Positions 49,526 through 61,500 of a stretch of DNA of 64,000 nt are shown here, one piece after another. The DNA lies in contig BTRK01000006.1 of assembly GCA_036245805.1 (NCBI GenBank), positions 25,452,365 to 25,516,364 of the forward strand, in the 5' to 3' direction. Both the position numbers and the translations under genes were made by a program. The DNA is from Pristionchus mayeri (lineage: Eukaryota > Nematoda > Chromadorea > Rhabditida > Neodiplogasteridae). The first letter of the stretch is position 1. The number at the start of each line of letters is the position of its first letter. The notes beneath the pieces are model-generated. The model was given only the letters and a program-made list of their open reading frames with translations, was not told where the DNA came from and did no database searches.

Positions 49526-52500
49526 CTTCTTGTCGGTAGCAGACAACATTCGAAATGCTTGAGTGCAGTACTTGGAGAAGTCTTCTTCCACTCCCACGAA
49601 GTCGCCTGCAAGGAGAGACATCGAGATATCACAATCGAACATTTACCTGATGACGTTAGAAAGGCATCAGTCAATTACCGTATACCAATCAATAATTAGC
49701 CATGGGTCAACTATTATTCCGTGGGTCAGATTTATGATTTTGACCTTTAATCTTTGAACTACCGTATACCAATCAATAATTAGCTTAGGGTCAACTACCG
49801 TATACCAATCAATAGTTAGCATTGGGTCAACTATTATTCCATGGGTCAGGTGAATGATTTTAATTTTTTAATTCCGTTAGGACGGGGCCCCCGCCGAAGG
49901 CGGGGGCCAGTCAGGCTAGTACCTAATATTTGTGTATTGAAATTTAGTCTTATATTACAGGGTCTAGCACATCATTCTTACAGAAATTTGTGAGAAGTCA
50001 TCGAGAGAGCCCCCCTGAACAGATTGGTCAACTATATCTTGCATCACTTCGGTCAGTTGAGACAGGCTGCATGTAGGATACATCAGTTTTTCTGCTCATA
50101 GCTCGATAACTCGATAGGTACCGATAACTGTGGGAAATAATTAGTCATCTTGAAAGACTTGAACAGAGGGTGAATTAGTTGTCGACGAGTCCATTCAGCA
50201 CTAGTCCGGGGGATCACCGCCGGGCGATTACCAAAAACAGTACAGTTCCGTAGTAATTCATAGAATGTTCCCACACTGTCAAGAAGTCGATTATGAGTAG
50301 AAACGTACATGCATCCCACAACATCAACCGGTCGAAATAATGCAAATTAAAGTTAGCCACGGTTTTCAGCACCCTCGAAACCTATTTTCGCAAGTTTTCA
50401 TAAAAAATATGTGCCAAACTTTGCTCAATTTTCAATGAGACGGGTATATGCACTACTACTTTCGAAAACGTACTGTGAGAGTAGAATGCGAATCAAAGTG
50501 GTGTCATGATCAAATTCTGAAGTACAACAATACGGAACGGGAAAATATTCATAGCAAATTATTTTCCCGTTCGTGAGTATTGTACATTAAGCAGTATATC
50601 ATGACACCACGTTGCTACGCATTCTACTGTATCGGTAATCGTCTAGCTAGTAAGATATTGGAACCACTAATGTGATGATACTGTAGCCTCCTCGTGGTGC
50701 CACAAGTGATGGATAGAGTGATAGGATACCTTTGAGTCTCTCCTCGTTCTCCTCCATCCACAGATCGAATCCACTCCTCCTCAAATTACCAAATCCATTT
50801 TTTTCACTATTATAAGCAAGGATCAGCTACTCATTCCATGTAAAAAAGGTCACTGTCTCAGGTACATATCGTAAGGTTCAAAATGCTAAGCTTCGCTAAT
50901 ACGGTGTTTAGTGTACTATCGTCCCAGAGCCGGAACAAAATATTAGCTGTATCTATATCAGTGCGTTCGTCTAAGAATCGCAACCCTGAGGGAGCGGGTA
51001 AAAGAGGCAGTTTGGGTTTTAACCAGAATCTGATACCCCTAAGGGTCCAGCTTCGATTCCACTACTGCATTTGACCAGCAACAATTGATTTGCATAATTA
51101 CGCGTGTGATAACTTCGACCATTTCAATCGTTTTTTGATCAAATATATTTTTTGATCGTAAAAACTGAAAATTTCCTTTAGAGGGAAATCCTTCATTCCG
51201 ACCTGCTCGCCCGACCCGTGCGGTCAGAAATGAAGAGGTAAATTTGAATGTCGTTGTTGCCATTCTTGTAGATTTCGAACTACTCTACAATATTATCGTT
51301 CTTCGTATAATGGATAAAGCATCTGTCAATACTTTTGAAAGTAGCGAGTTCAATGCCGCATTTTGCCTGCTATGTTTTGCTCCCTTCCCTTTCGTTATTG
51401 TAAAATACCAGTCAATTTTAAAAGCGAAATATTCCCTCTAAAGGAAATTTTTTTTTACTGTCTTAGCCTATCAGGGTCCCCGAAATTTGAGCCGAAATCT
51501 TTTTGTGAGATACCTATCATCAAGTGCAACAACATTCTAAAAAAATTGAAAATGAATTTTTTTGTAATTTTTTAAAAATTGTTGAAATTCGATGAAAAAT
51601 TCAAATTTTGAATTTGCATACGCCAATAACATAGGCGGATTCAGGACATCGAGATTAGTCTGAATCCAGGTTTTCGTTTGATTTGGGATCCATTTACCCG
51701 ATATATGATCAAAAAACCATTGAAATGTTTGATGTTATCACATAAGTAATTATGCAAATCAATTGTTGCTGGTCAAATGCAGTAGTGGAATCGAAGCTGG
51801 ACACTTAGGGGTATCAGATTCAGGTAAAAACCAAAAGTGCCTCTTTTACCTGCTCCCTTTTTTCAGAGGATTCTGCGGTTCTTATGCGAACGCACTGATA
51901 TATTGATTTATCCTAAATTTTACATTTTATCTGAGTATCTTAAAAAGTGCAATATTATTTGATTAAGAAAAACAGATAATTCGCAGAATCCCTTGTTTGA
52001 GTTTGATAAATAGAGAAATATAAGGCGTTAGGAATAATAAGCGGAACGGATTATTTTCTTACAATACACATTTTTTGTGACTACAACTCTCTATAAACAT
52101 GCCCTATGTCTTCATTTGACACCTGGTTGTAAAAATAACAGAACAGCATTGAAATGATCAAGCACACCGATGAGCGTGATAATTGAAATTATCTAACTTT
52201 TTGTTTGATCCGAAGCTCAGCTTGGCTTGCTTCTGTGTGATCGGAAGAGGAGTCTGTAACGAGAGATCGTTACGCCTACAGTCTGTCAAGTTACCGTATT
52301 CTGAGTCTCTCTCAGCTTCTTCCTCGTGGGAGCCGGAGAGTCGAGATCATCGAAGACAGAGGTGGACGAAGTGTCGGCCACGCTGTCGTCGAGACTCCTC
52401 TGCAGCCAGAGATTGATTACTGTGTGTCAGATACGGTACCTTGAAAGGATTCCTCGACGGGGCAGAGACAGATGCATCCAGATTGAAAACTGCCCCCTGA

Positions 52501-55500
52501 CTGTCAGTCTCACTCGGAGGTTCCTCGATCGGAGAGAGGAGAGATTCCTCCTGCACCATTTCCATTCCACTCCATCCATCAGTCTCTCTCTCTCTCTCTC
52601 TCACCTTCACTTCACTCATACCGTATCTACTGGCAGAGGCAGCCACGATGGATCGACGGAGGGGAATCTTCTTAGGAAGCACTGAGAATACAAATGAGCA
52701 CTCTCTCAAACCTACTTCTCTTCCCATCATATACCAACTCAATAAACGCCGAGTATGCATCATGATCCCTCCCTCTCCGTGGTCTGTACACTCTTTCTCA
52801 CCTCTTCCCGTCTCTTCGGCCTCCCTCTCCTTCTCCTCCTCTCGACCATAACTGTGTCTGAGTGCCTCATCCTCTTCCTCTGCCATTCTTCGACCAACCT
52901 CCGACACCTAAACCATTGTTTGCAAATTATATTTCAGAGAAGTGGCGCTAAGTTCGTTCGCTAAATAATGATCCAATTACCTTTTGTGGAAATGATAGCA
53001 TAGCCATCTATGGTATTCAACGAAGAATAACATCAAGCCTAGCAAATGACAGCTAAAAACGCAGTTTTGAGACCATCGCGAACCATAATACAATTTCGAA
53101 ATTTAGGTTTTTAAATCTCTATTCGAAACCTAGTCTTGCTAGCCATTCAAAGTTGACCCCGTCGCTCTGCATTGAACGCGTGGACTCGATCTGTTATTCG
53201 GTGACTCCTCCTTGTCCCCATATGTCTCCCTCCCCCCCCTACCTTGTCCACAAGGGCGTTCCTCCTCTGCTTGGCAGCCCAATTGACGAGCAGTTGCACT
53301 CCCTTGCTGCTCGTCGTCAGATTGGCAATCTCCACTGCTCGCGAGTCACGATCACCTCGACATCACAACCATACTACCACAATACACAACACTTATCTAT
53401 TATCACACATGAAACTATCCGTAGCTCGTATTTACCACATGTGCTCGCACAATATTAACCAAAACAGTAGTCCAATGGTAGGACGCCTGCCGTATGGATG
53501 TATTCAGTATATCGTTGTTTTAGAATTGTTGGATTGTCAACGAAATGAGATCACCTTTGTTAAATGGGCAAGATAATATGAGTAAAGGATACCTTTGAGC
53601 GCAAGAGAGAATAGCTTGATAATGGTCTTCAGATGATTGGAGGAGAGTTCCTGCAAGGGCTCCTCTTTCTCTCTTCCTCATCACTCCACACCTTTATCTC
53701 CTGTGTCTCACTCGCAGCTGAGAGTGCCAACTCGTTGAGGAACAACTGCTCCTCCAGTGAAGACTTGTCCGACGTCTGCCAAATTACATTACTAGTACTA
53801 ATTTGCTGTGAATAATCGTCTAGTCATACTACAGACAGTTGGAATGGCATGCCTTATTGCAGAGAGGGAGACTCCAATTGGCAATGATGGGGTTGAGTTT
53901 GAGAGTGACCATGGGATACTTTACTCCCCGACAGTAAACGTATCTGCAAATCGAGAATACAACTGAGCAAGAGATAAGACCTACTAATGGGTATACATAT
54001 AATCGCGCCAACCTGAGCTGAGTCACGGGTTTCTCCACGACTGAGATAGGCCAGATGAAGTCAGAGGGAGAAGTGAGGGCGTCCCTTCCATCGAAGATTG
54101 GAGTCCAGAACGAGGGAGAATGGGGAGGAGACACCAGAAGACGAATCACAGCTAGAGAAGCAGGATCGGATGGAAGAGACTACTAACTATCCACTCTAAC
54201 TGTGGACATACTTGGACAATAACTATGCGAAAAATAATTCTAAAAACCATATGCATCTGGCTTCATCTAATGCCGCCATGAAATAATCGAATTCCCGATG
54301 GGATGAGAGAAATTCTCAATTTTTGTAACCGAAATCGTGTGCATTTGGTTCTAAACTTATGTCCCAATGCGGTAATGGGATACCTCCATTGACTGTGGGA
54401 ATTCCCCTGTAACAAGGACCACAATTCCCCTGGTGTGTAAAGTCGGGGGGGGGGTGACAAAAGCAAAAGACAAAAGCACAACTCGTCGCCGTTCGATTGC
54501 GATTGGACGAAGCGACATGGGAGTTGGTTCATTGCAACCAGTATGTGCTCCCCTACATTTGCATATGTAAACCTTGCTACCAGGCGATCGTGAGTTTCAC
54601 CCCATATCTATGTATAGGGGTTCATGGTCCAAAATTGACAATTTTAGTGGGAAATCATGGTTAGATAAACAACAAATGCTGTAACTAATCGATACATATA
54701 TTACTTAGTTACAGTAGTTACCGAAGTACTGAAGTATCGATTGGTTACGGCATTTGGTATTTATCTAACCTTGATTTTCCACTCAAATTGCCAATTTTGG
54801 ACCATGAACATAGATACATAGAAATGGAGTGAAACTCAAGATCGCTTGGTAGCCAGACATGCATATGCAAATGTAGGGGAGCACATATTGGTTACAATGA
54901 ACCAACTCCCAAGTCGCTTCGTCCAATCGCAATCGAACGGCGACGATTTGTGCTTTTGTCGTTTTTGCTTTTGTCACCCCCCCCCCCCCCCCGTAAAGTC
55001 GAGTCGACTCGTCACTTCTCTCACTCAGCCATGGCCTACAACCCCTCCGCCTCCTCTACCAACCAGAACTACGGCTACCAGCAACAGCCGTTCCAGGCCG
55101 GCTTCGCATCCGGTGCCCAGTACCAGGCTGGTCTCCAGGCTGGTGCCAATGGCGCGCCCCTGCCCGCCGGAGGATACACTGCCGAGTTCGAGGCCGGCTA
55201 CCAGCAGTCTGCAGTAGCTGCAGCAGCTGCAGCAGCTGCAGCAGCTTGTCCAGCAGCAGCAGGGACAGCTGATCGGCGCCGGCTTCGGACAGAGATACCT
55301 CGCGTCACCCGAGATCCAGGCCCAGCTCGCCGGCAAGCCCGCGTTCTACGATAACATTCGCTGCATCTACTACGATGGGAAGCGCGCGTGGTACTACGAC
55401 AACTCTGGCGCCCCCGGAGCCCGCAACTCGTTCTCGTCGGGATCCGTCATCACCGCCATCGAGCAGGGACCTACCGGAACCGTGATCCGCATTGGCAACG

Positions 55501-58500
55501 GCACTGAGGGCAACCTCGAGGAGCACCGCAACCATCCCTCGTCCGTCTACTACTCCTCCCCCTTTGCCCTCTAGACTGACGCAAGCAGAGTGTGTTGACG
55601 CGGCACCGGTGTTGGCTCGTTTTCGGTGTCTTCGCACCATTCGTCACCCGGCTTAGCTTCGCAATAAAGTGTGAAAGTTAGTGAAATGGACTGACAATCA
55701 GATGCCTGGGCGACGATTCTTCCCCTGTCAGTATATCCCATCCAGGTGAGTTGAGTGCCCTTCGAAAGGGCGAGAGACTGATCACGCACTGGAGGAGAGG
55801 GGCATCCTGCAACCATAACCCACTCATCTCCCTTCTCTCATCAACGACCACTCCAAGGAAGAGAGGGTGAGGGAAGGACTGACCTGCCATTGAACTGGAT
55901 GACCACCACTGGGAGACCACTCCCAGACGATACTCGTTGACGACGAGCTACATCAAAGACCATTACATCATCAACGGACGGGAAACTAATATTTTCCTTT
56001 ATAGTTGGCGAATAAGGAATTTTGTCTAACAATTGTCTAAAGCCATTTGTCTTGTAAGGGTAGAACAAGACCAGGCACAGTCCAAACTTGCCATTCTCTG
56101 TAACTTGTTTCGGTATTATCGAAGGTATTCGAAACGGTAGGTATGCTCAATTTGCACACAAAAAAAAGAATACAATTCATGAACTAGATGAATTCCCATT
56201 AATATATTCTTAGCATGGGTTTGCCTCGGTGTGCCTCTTCGGAACCGACAACAACTCTCCCATCTCCGGCGTCTGGGTCTGGCGCGGACAGGAGCTTGTC
56301 TTCCCCCTTAGCGACGGCTGGCAGGTATGTCTTGACTCATATTTTTGTTCAGATATCATATAGAGGGCACTAGGTCGGATGAGCTATGGCTTCATGTCAC
56401 CTGTGATATTTCATAGGCGACATGACATCTAATTTCTCATGCGACCTAGCGCCCATATAAAGAGAACAATTATTTAATTCTAAGTAATTCTATAAAACGT
56501 TGTGGTTGTGATAGTCCTCGGAGAGGTCAAGCTTGCCGATATGGTTGCTGTGTTCAACCGTGAGTATCTAATTGTTATCTAACTGTTTCTTTGTCCATCA
56601 CGCAAGTCAGCAGTCCACTTGGCTAATTTTTGGAATGTGTTACGATGATGGAATATAAAAGGGCATCTTTTAGTGTTTGAAACCGAAGTTTTTGTTCGGT
56701 CTCTTACGTTGCTAAAGTGTTGTCCGCGAGATCGAGAGTTGAAAGTAGTAGCGCGGGCATATTTGCTTATTGGTACTTTCTTAGTATGATCTCAAACATT
56801 TCAGAGGCCGAGTTCTGCAAGGTCGCTCCTAAGCTTTCCTCTGCTGCTCCCAAAGAGAACAAGAAGAAGGAGGAGCATAAAAAGAAGGAGGGGAAGAAGA
56901 AGGAGGCAGCGTCCAAGGAGGAGCTTGATCTCGCCGATGAGGCTGCCGCAGCTGAGCCCAAGTCCAGGGAGACTTCGGAGGCAAGAAATTCAACCAAGGA
57001 AAGATCTTCAAATAAAATGGAGATGATTATCTTCACTGTTGTCATGCTCCACCTTCACCTTTTTTATCGTCTTTGTGGTCAACAGGTGTTGCCTATGTTA
57101 GGATTGCAGTTATTTCGTTGTTAATTGTTTATTATATTAGCTAAATTCTATCCCGGTTAAGCTGCAGTCTTGCGAGGTGAATTTCTGGTTGATCTTGTTC
57201 ATAAACGTGATGATAACAAGACGTGTGTCATAAACGGGTACTATTTTTTCCAGAAAACAAAGCAACACATGGTTTTCTAAATATTTATATTCTGCTAGTA
57301 GATGCAGTCTGGCGAGGTCAATCTCTGGTTGACCGAATGCACGTGGGCTCAGAATAAATCCCACTGAACAAGAAAAGTATAACTAGAGCGGACCTCGGGC
57401 GGGAAAATTGGCCACCGTTTCACCAATTGATAGTTATGAAAATCGTTGCGAGAGTTAGTCATGCATAAAGTGTGCAAAAGTCACAGCTCAAAATGTGATA
57501 AATCTCCTCCTTGCGTATCGACTCAAGTACGTGCTAACCACCTACGCAGTCACACCACTTATCGCGAACTATTCTAGTAAATGGTGTGCTAGTAACTTTG
57601 CAGAAATTATACGTTTTTTCCCGCAAAAACTTTTGAACGGTCCAAGCTGTCCAGACTTTTTGTACTAGGCTGAGCCCACGTGGAATGAGCATGCCTACCC
57701 TCATCAGTACTTTCGATAACCCGAAGAAGCAAAGTTACAGATAATTATGGCATGTATCGGAATCCCGGCACTTCTTCGGTTTCTGGCCACCCCCCCCCCC
57801 TCCCTCATCTAGACCACTCATTTCTAGGTATTCCTCTCTGATTTTCGGCCGCTCAACCCCTCAATGGTGGACAGGAATGGGAATTGGGAGGAGGGGGGGA
57901 GGGGCAGAAACCGAAGAAGTGCCGAAATCTCATATCTGCTCGGTTCTTAGCCAAAAGGGTTCATATAAAAATAGCACATGCAATTTTTTTACTTGAATTT
58001 CGCTTACTTTTAATTATTCACTCGTATTTAGCTCAATCCTAGATGTGATTTCAAGAGAACGATAAAGCCATTCGAGGGACTCACTGGGAACTCGTAATCA
58101 TCCTCATCCTTCGAAGATAAGAAGATAGGTCCTCCTGCGATGGAAACGACGGCTAATCGATCGGAGAAGGCAGAGAGGGTCAGGATGGGTGCTGAATGGA
58201 GCATTTAGGAGGGAGGGGCAGGGTACTCCTGTATGTGGCAGAATGAAGGAGAGAAGTATACTGACTGGGATGGGTGATGAGATGTCTCTGAGTGCCTGCA
58301 TGGGTGAACACTCGAATGTTCCTGTTCTCGCAGAGAAGGGCCACGAAGTGGGGAGAGACGACCACGTCCTCAGGAAGGTCGCCTGCAATCACTCCTTCCA
58401 AGGGAGAGAGGGGAATCCAATGGACTATACCATCGACCATCCATTCATAATAAATGAACTAATTGTCTAGCGTTTACAAGGTCAATCATATTCACCTTTG

Positions 58501-61500
58501 GCCAATTGAACTTCCAATGATCATCAGCTGAATCCCAAGAGTTCAGTAGTTTCACATAGAGATGCTTGCTGAATTTTGTCTTTGAACAGACAAGTTTGTA
58601 CAATTTTCTTGGAAATGGAAAGTGTCAAAACGTATGTGGCTTGTTGGGCAGCCATTACTTTGTGTAAATCTCGGGAAAGTGTATATTTCTCAGCAAATTC
58701 ATAAATATCACCTACTTATAAATAAGATTGCATTTGTAATCTACGTTAGGGGTTGTTTCCAAAAACAAAATAATTGTGATGAAATGATACCTTGCTCCTT
58801 TCAAACGGGACGAGAGGGCGACCACTTTATCATTAAGGTCGCCCATACTGTACTCAATGTCGGAATTCGAAATCAACATTTCGGAATGGATAGACGTATT
58901 GTGGAATCGGATCTAGCAACAGAGGATGCTCAACTTCCCGAACAATGTTAATATAACATGTTTTAAATATTACCTCAACACTATTTTCTCCATCGTCACT
59001 GTCAAGAACTCGAATCGTACCGAATCCATTCCACTTCTGAATTGATTCATCAATCGAAGGTCATGCTTCTCAATGATTTCGAACAAGAGACTCACGATAT
59101 ATCTCTGGCTGAGATTTCTAGGAGATGACGCAGAAGAAAAGTAGGAAGGAAGAGTGGGAGGAGTGTACTTCTCCACCACTCGAACAGGCACACTGCAGCA
59201 TTATTCCATCAAAATATACTTGGCTCTTATTACTCGCAAAAAAATAGTTCAATTTCGAAATTATTTTTACTTCAAGGGGAGGGATGTGATAAATACTGTG
59301 CTTACGATTTCTCCATTTTCTCCATCCTCATCACTGAGTTCCCAGGATGGGCATCGATATTCGAGAAAGGATCTTCGTTGAATGAATCTCCCTCCGGCCC
59401 ATCCACTCTTCAACCTTTGTTATATATCTCTAATCAAATGACCGACTTACCTCTCTCCATTGTCATCATACCCGTACTTCTTTTTGATAGCTGCTATACT
59501 CGATGACACTGAACCGTTACGGTTAAAACATATCGTCCTTGCTCCCACACGAGTAATTAGGGGATACGGCAGTTCCTCTTATTCGTAACGGCATTTATGC
59601 AACGGACCATAACTCAACCAACGAAAGTAGAAGATGCCGCAACCATTCGCTGTTCTTTGATATTTGATTTCATCCAAAAAGATCAAAAATAAATAAAAAT
59701 TAAAACGGAAAAGGTAGAGATATTCAATGCTGATGAGCATGGCACTACTCACATGGTTAAAGGAACACTCTTTTATGAATAATGGTCCGTTGCTGAAATG
59801 CCTGTTGCGGAATTCTCATACTCCCTCCCCCAATAACTCACTCCTCGTATCTTCATCCATCTCATCATCCTCCACGATGAACTTCTTGTTCTTGCTCACA
59901 ACAATCTCATCATCTTCCTCTTCTTCGTCTTCCTCTCGGTCGTTCGCATCAAATGAATTCTCTTGCTTAAAAACATAATAAAACATAAACTTTTAAAAAT
60001 CATATATTTCAGATCTCAAATTTATTTTTTTAGAAAATAAACATCGGTGTTATCAGTCAAGTTTATACATATATATTCATTTTGGTATTACAGTGACACT
60101 ATATCTGGTCGCTAAAGATGAGGCTGCAGCATGCAATTGTCTTTTTTATATCGCCGATGAAAAAAATCAATCATCATACAAAAGAACACTCACCATTGCC
60201 TCGTCTTCCACAAAACCGTTCGATTTTTTTCCTTCTTTCTTCTGATTCGAAGGGCCTGCTTCAACTAGAGTAGCCATGTTTCCCTAAAGTCGCTATTCAA
60301 CACGTCATTAAAAAAATAATATTTAAAGAAGGAGTAAACCCAAAATTCAATTTTTGAAGCTATCATATGCGCGGCCTAGAGCTCCACAACGATAAGAAGC
60401 TCCGAAATTTTCACATTCATATCTCCATTCCAAACAGAGTTATAGCTAGTTGGCTGGGAGCCAGATCAGGGAAAGCTCAGGGACGGGGGCGAGATAGCAC
60501 GCGACTTGAAGAGAGTGCGTCTCTAGGTGAAACATATTTCAACCGGGCGCGCGTTTGCATTTACTCCTCCTTTAAAAAAAGAAACTGACATGCGAATCAG
60601 CGATGACTAACTTCTCCGATTTCCCTCCGAGATACGTGAGACCAGTGATACGACCAGCTCTTTAATATATATTATTAGTATTATTATTAACTCAACAGAT
60701 GAACCATTACCTCTCGCTACCGTAATCGGCTGTTGACACAAGAAGTCCACTGTCAACTTCCCAAATATGAATGAATGATGCCATAGATGAAGCAGCCAAC
60801 CACTTTCCACAGGGAGACGTAACGGCAACAGAGAAGTCTTCATCCTCAATTTACGATTATTATATTGGGAAGATTATTGTGGGCACAATTAAACACCTAC
60901 CTTGTCATTATAATGTTTGAATTCTCGCTCGATGTTCCATTTATCTCCTTTCTTTGTCAGTGCCTTCACCATACCCTTACAAGGAACGAAGAGCGATTGT
61001 CCATCTACTGACCAAGCCATGACAACGCGAGGGAAGGCGTCGCTTAAAGGTAATGCAAATATTAGAGTAATCTGCATCTCTACATGCGAGCCGAATGGCA
61101 CATATTGTTGTATTTTTCATCAACCTACTCGAGATCTCGAATTGGTGAGAATATTTTGTGCGAGCAGACTGCGCCAGTATCATTTCCAGCAAAGAACGTC
61201 ACAAATCCGTCACACGAAGATACTGCGAACACCTGAAATTCGAATGAATCAACATTAAATAAAATGGAAATTTTTATAAGAACATGTAAAACGCACTTTC
61301 TCGGTAGGATTGATCTGGATATCAAGAATTTGGGCATTTAATTCGTATCTGCTGTAGCCAGAGCTTGGATCACTGCGCTCTGCTCGTTTCACAAAGAAAT
61401 CACTTAATAGTGAACTATTATTTCCGAGTGGTGTCGAAATATTGGTATACCTCGATCCGGCGATAATCCATTCTTTCGAGACTCTCACAGCAGTGACATC

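Noticed and set aside
49886..49908. Bacterial-type intrinsic terminator
   Set aside because: The stem is perfect but there is no T run, and the context is a nematode intron.
56717..57124. Intact-looking lysine-rich protein-coding gene
   Set aside because: It is the eEF1-gamma linker exon in the rearranged pseudogene; the frame runs from intron sequence into out-of-frame C-terminal codons.
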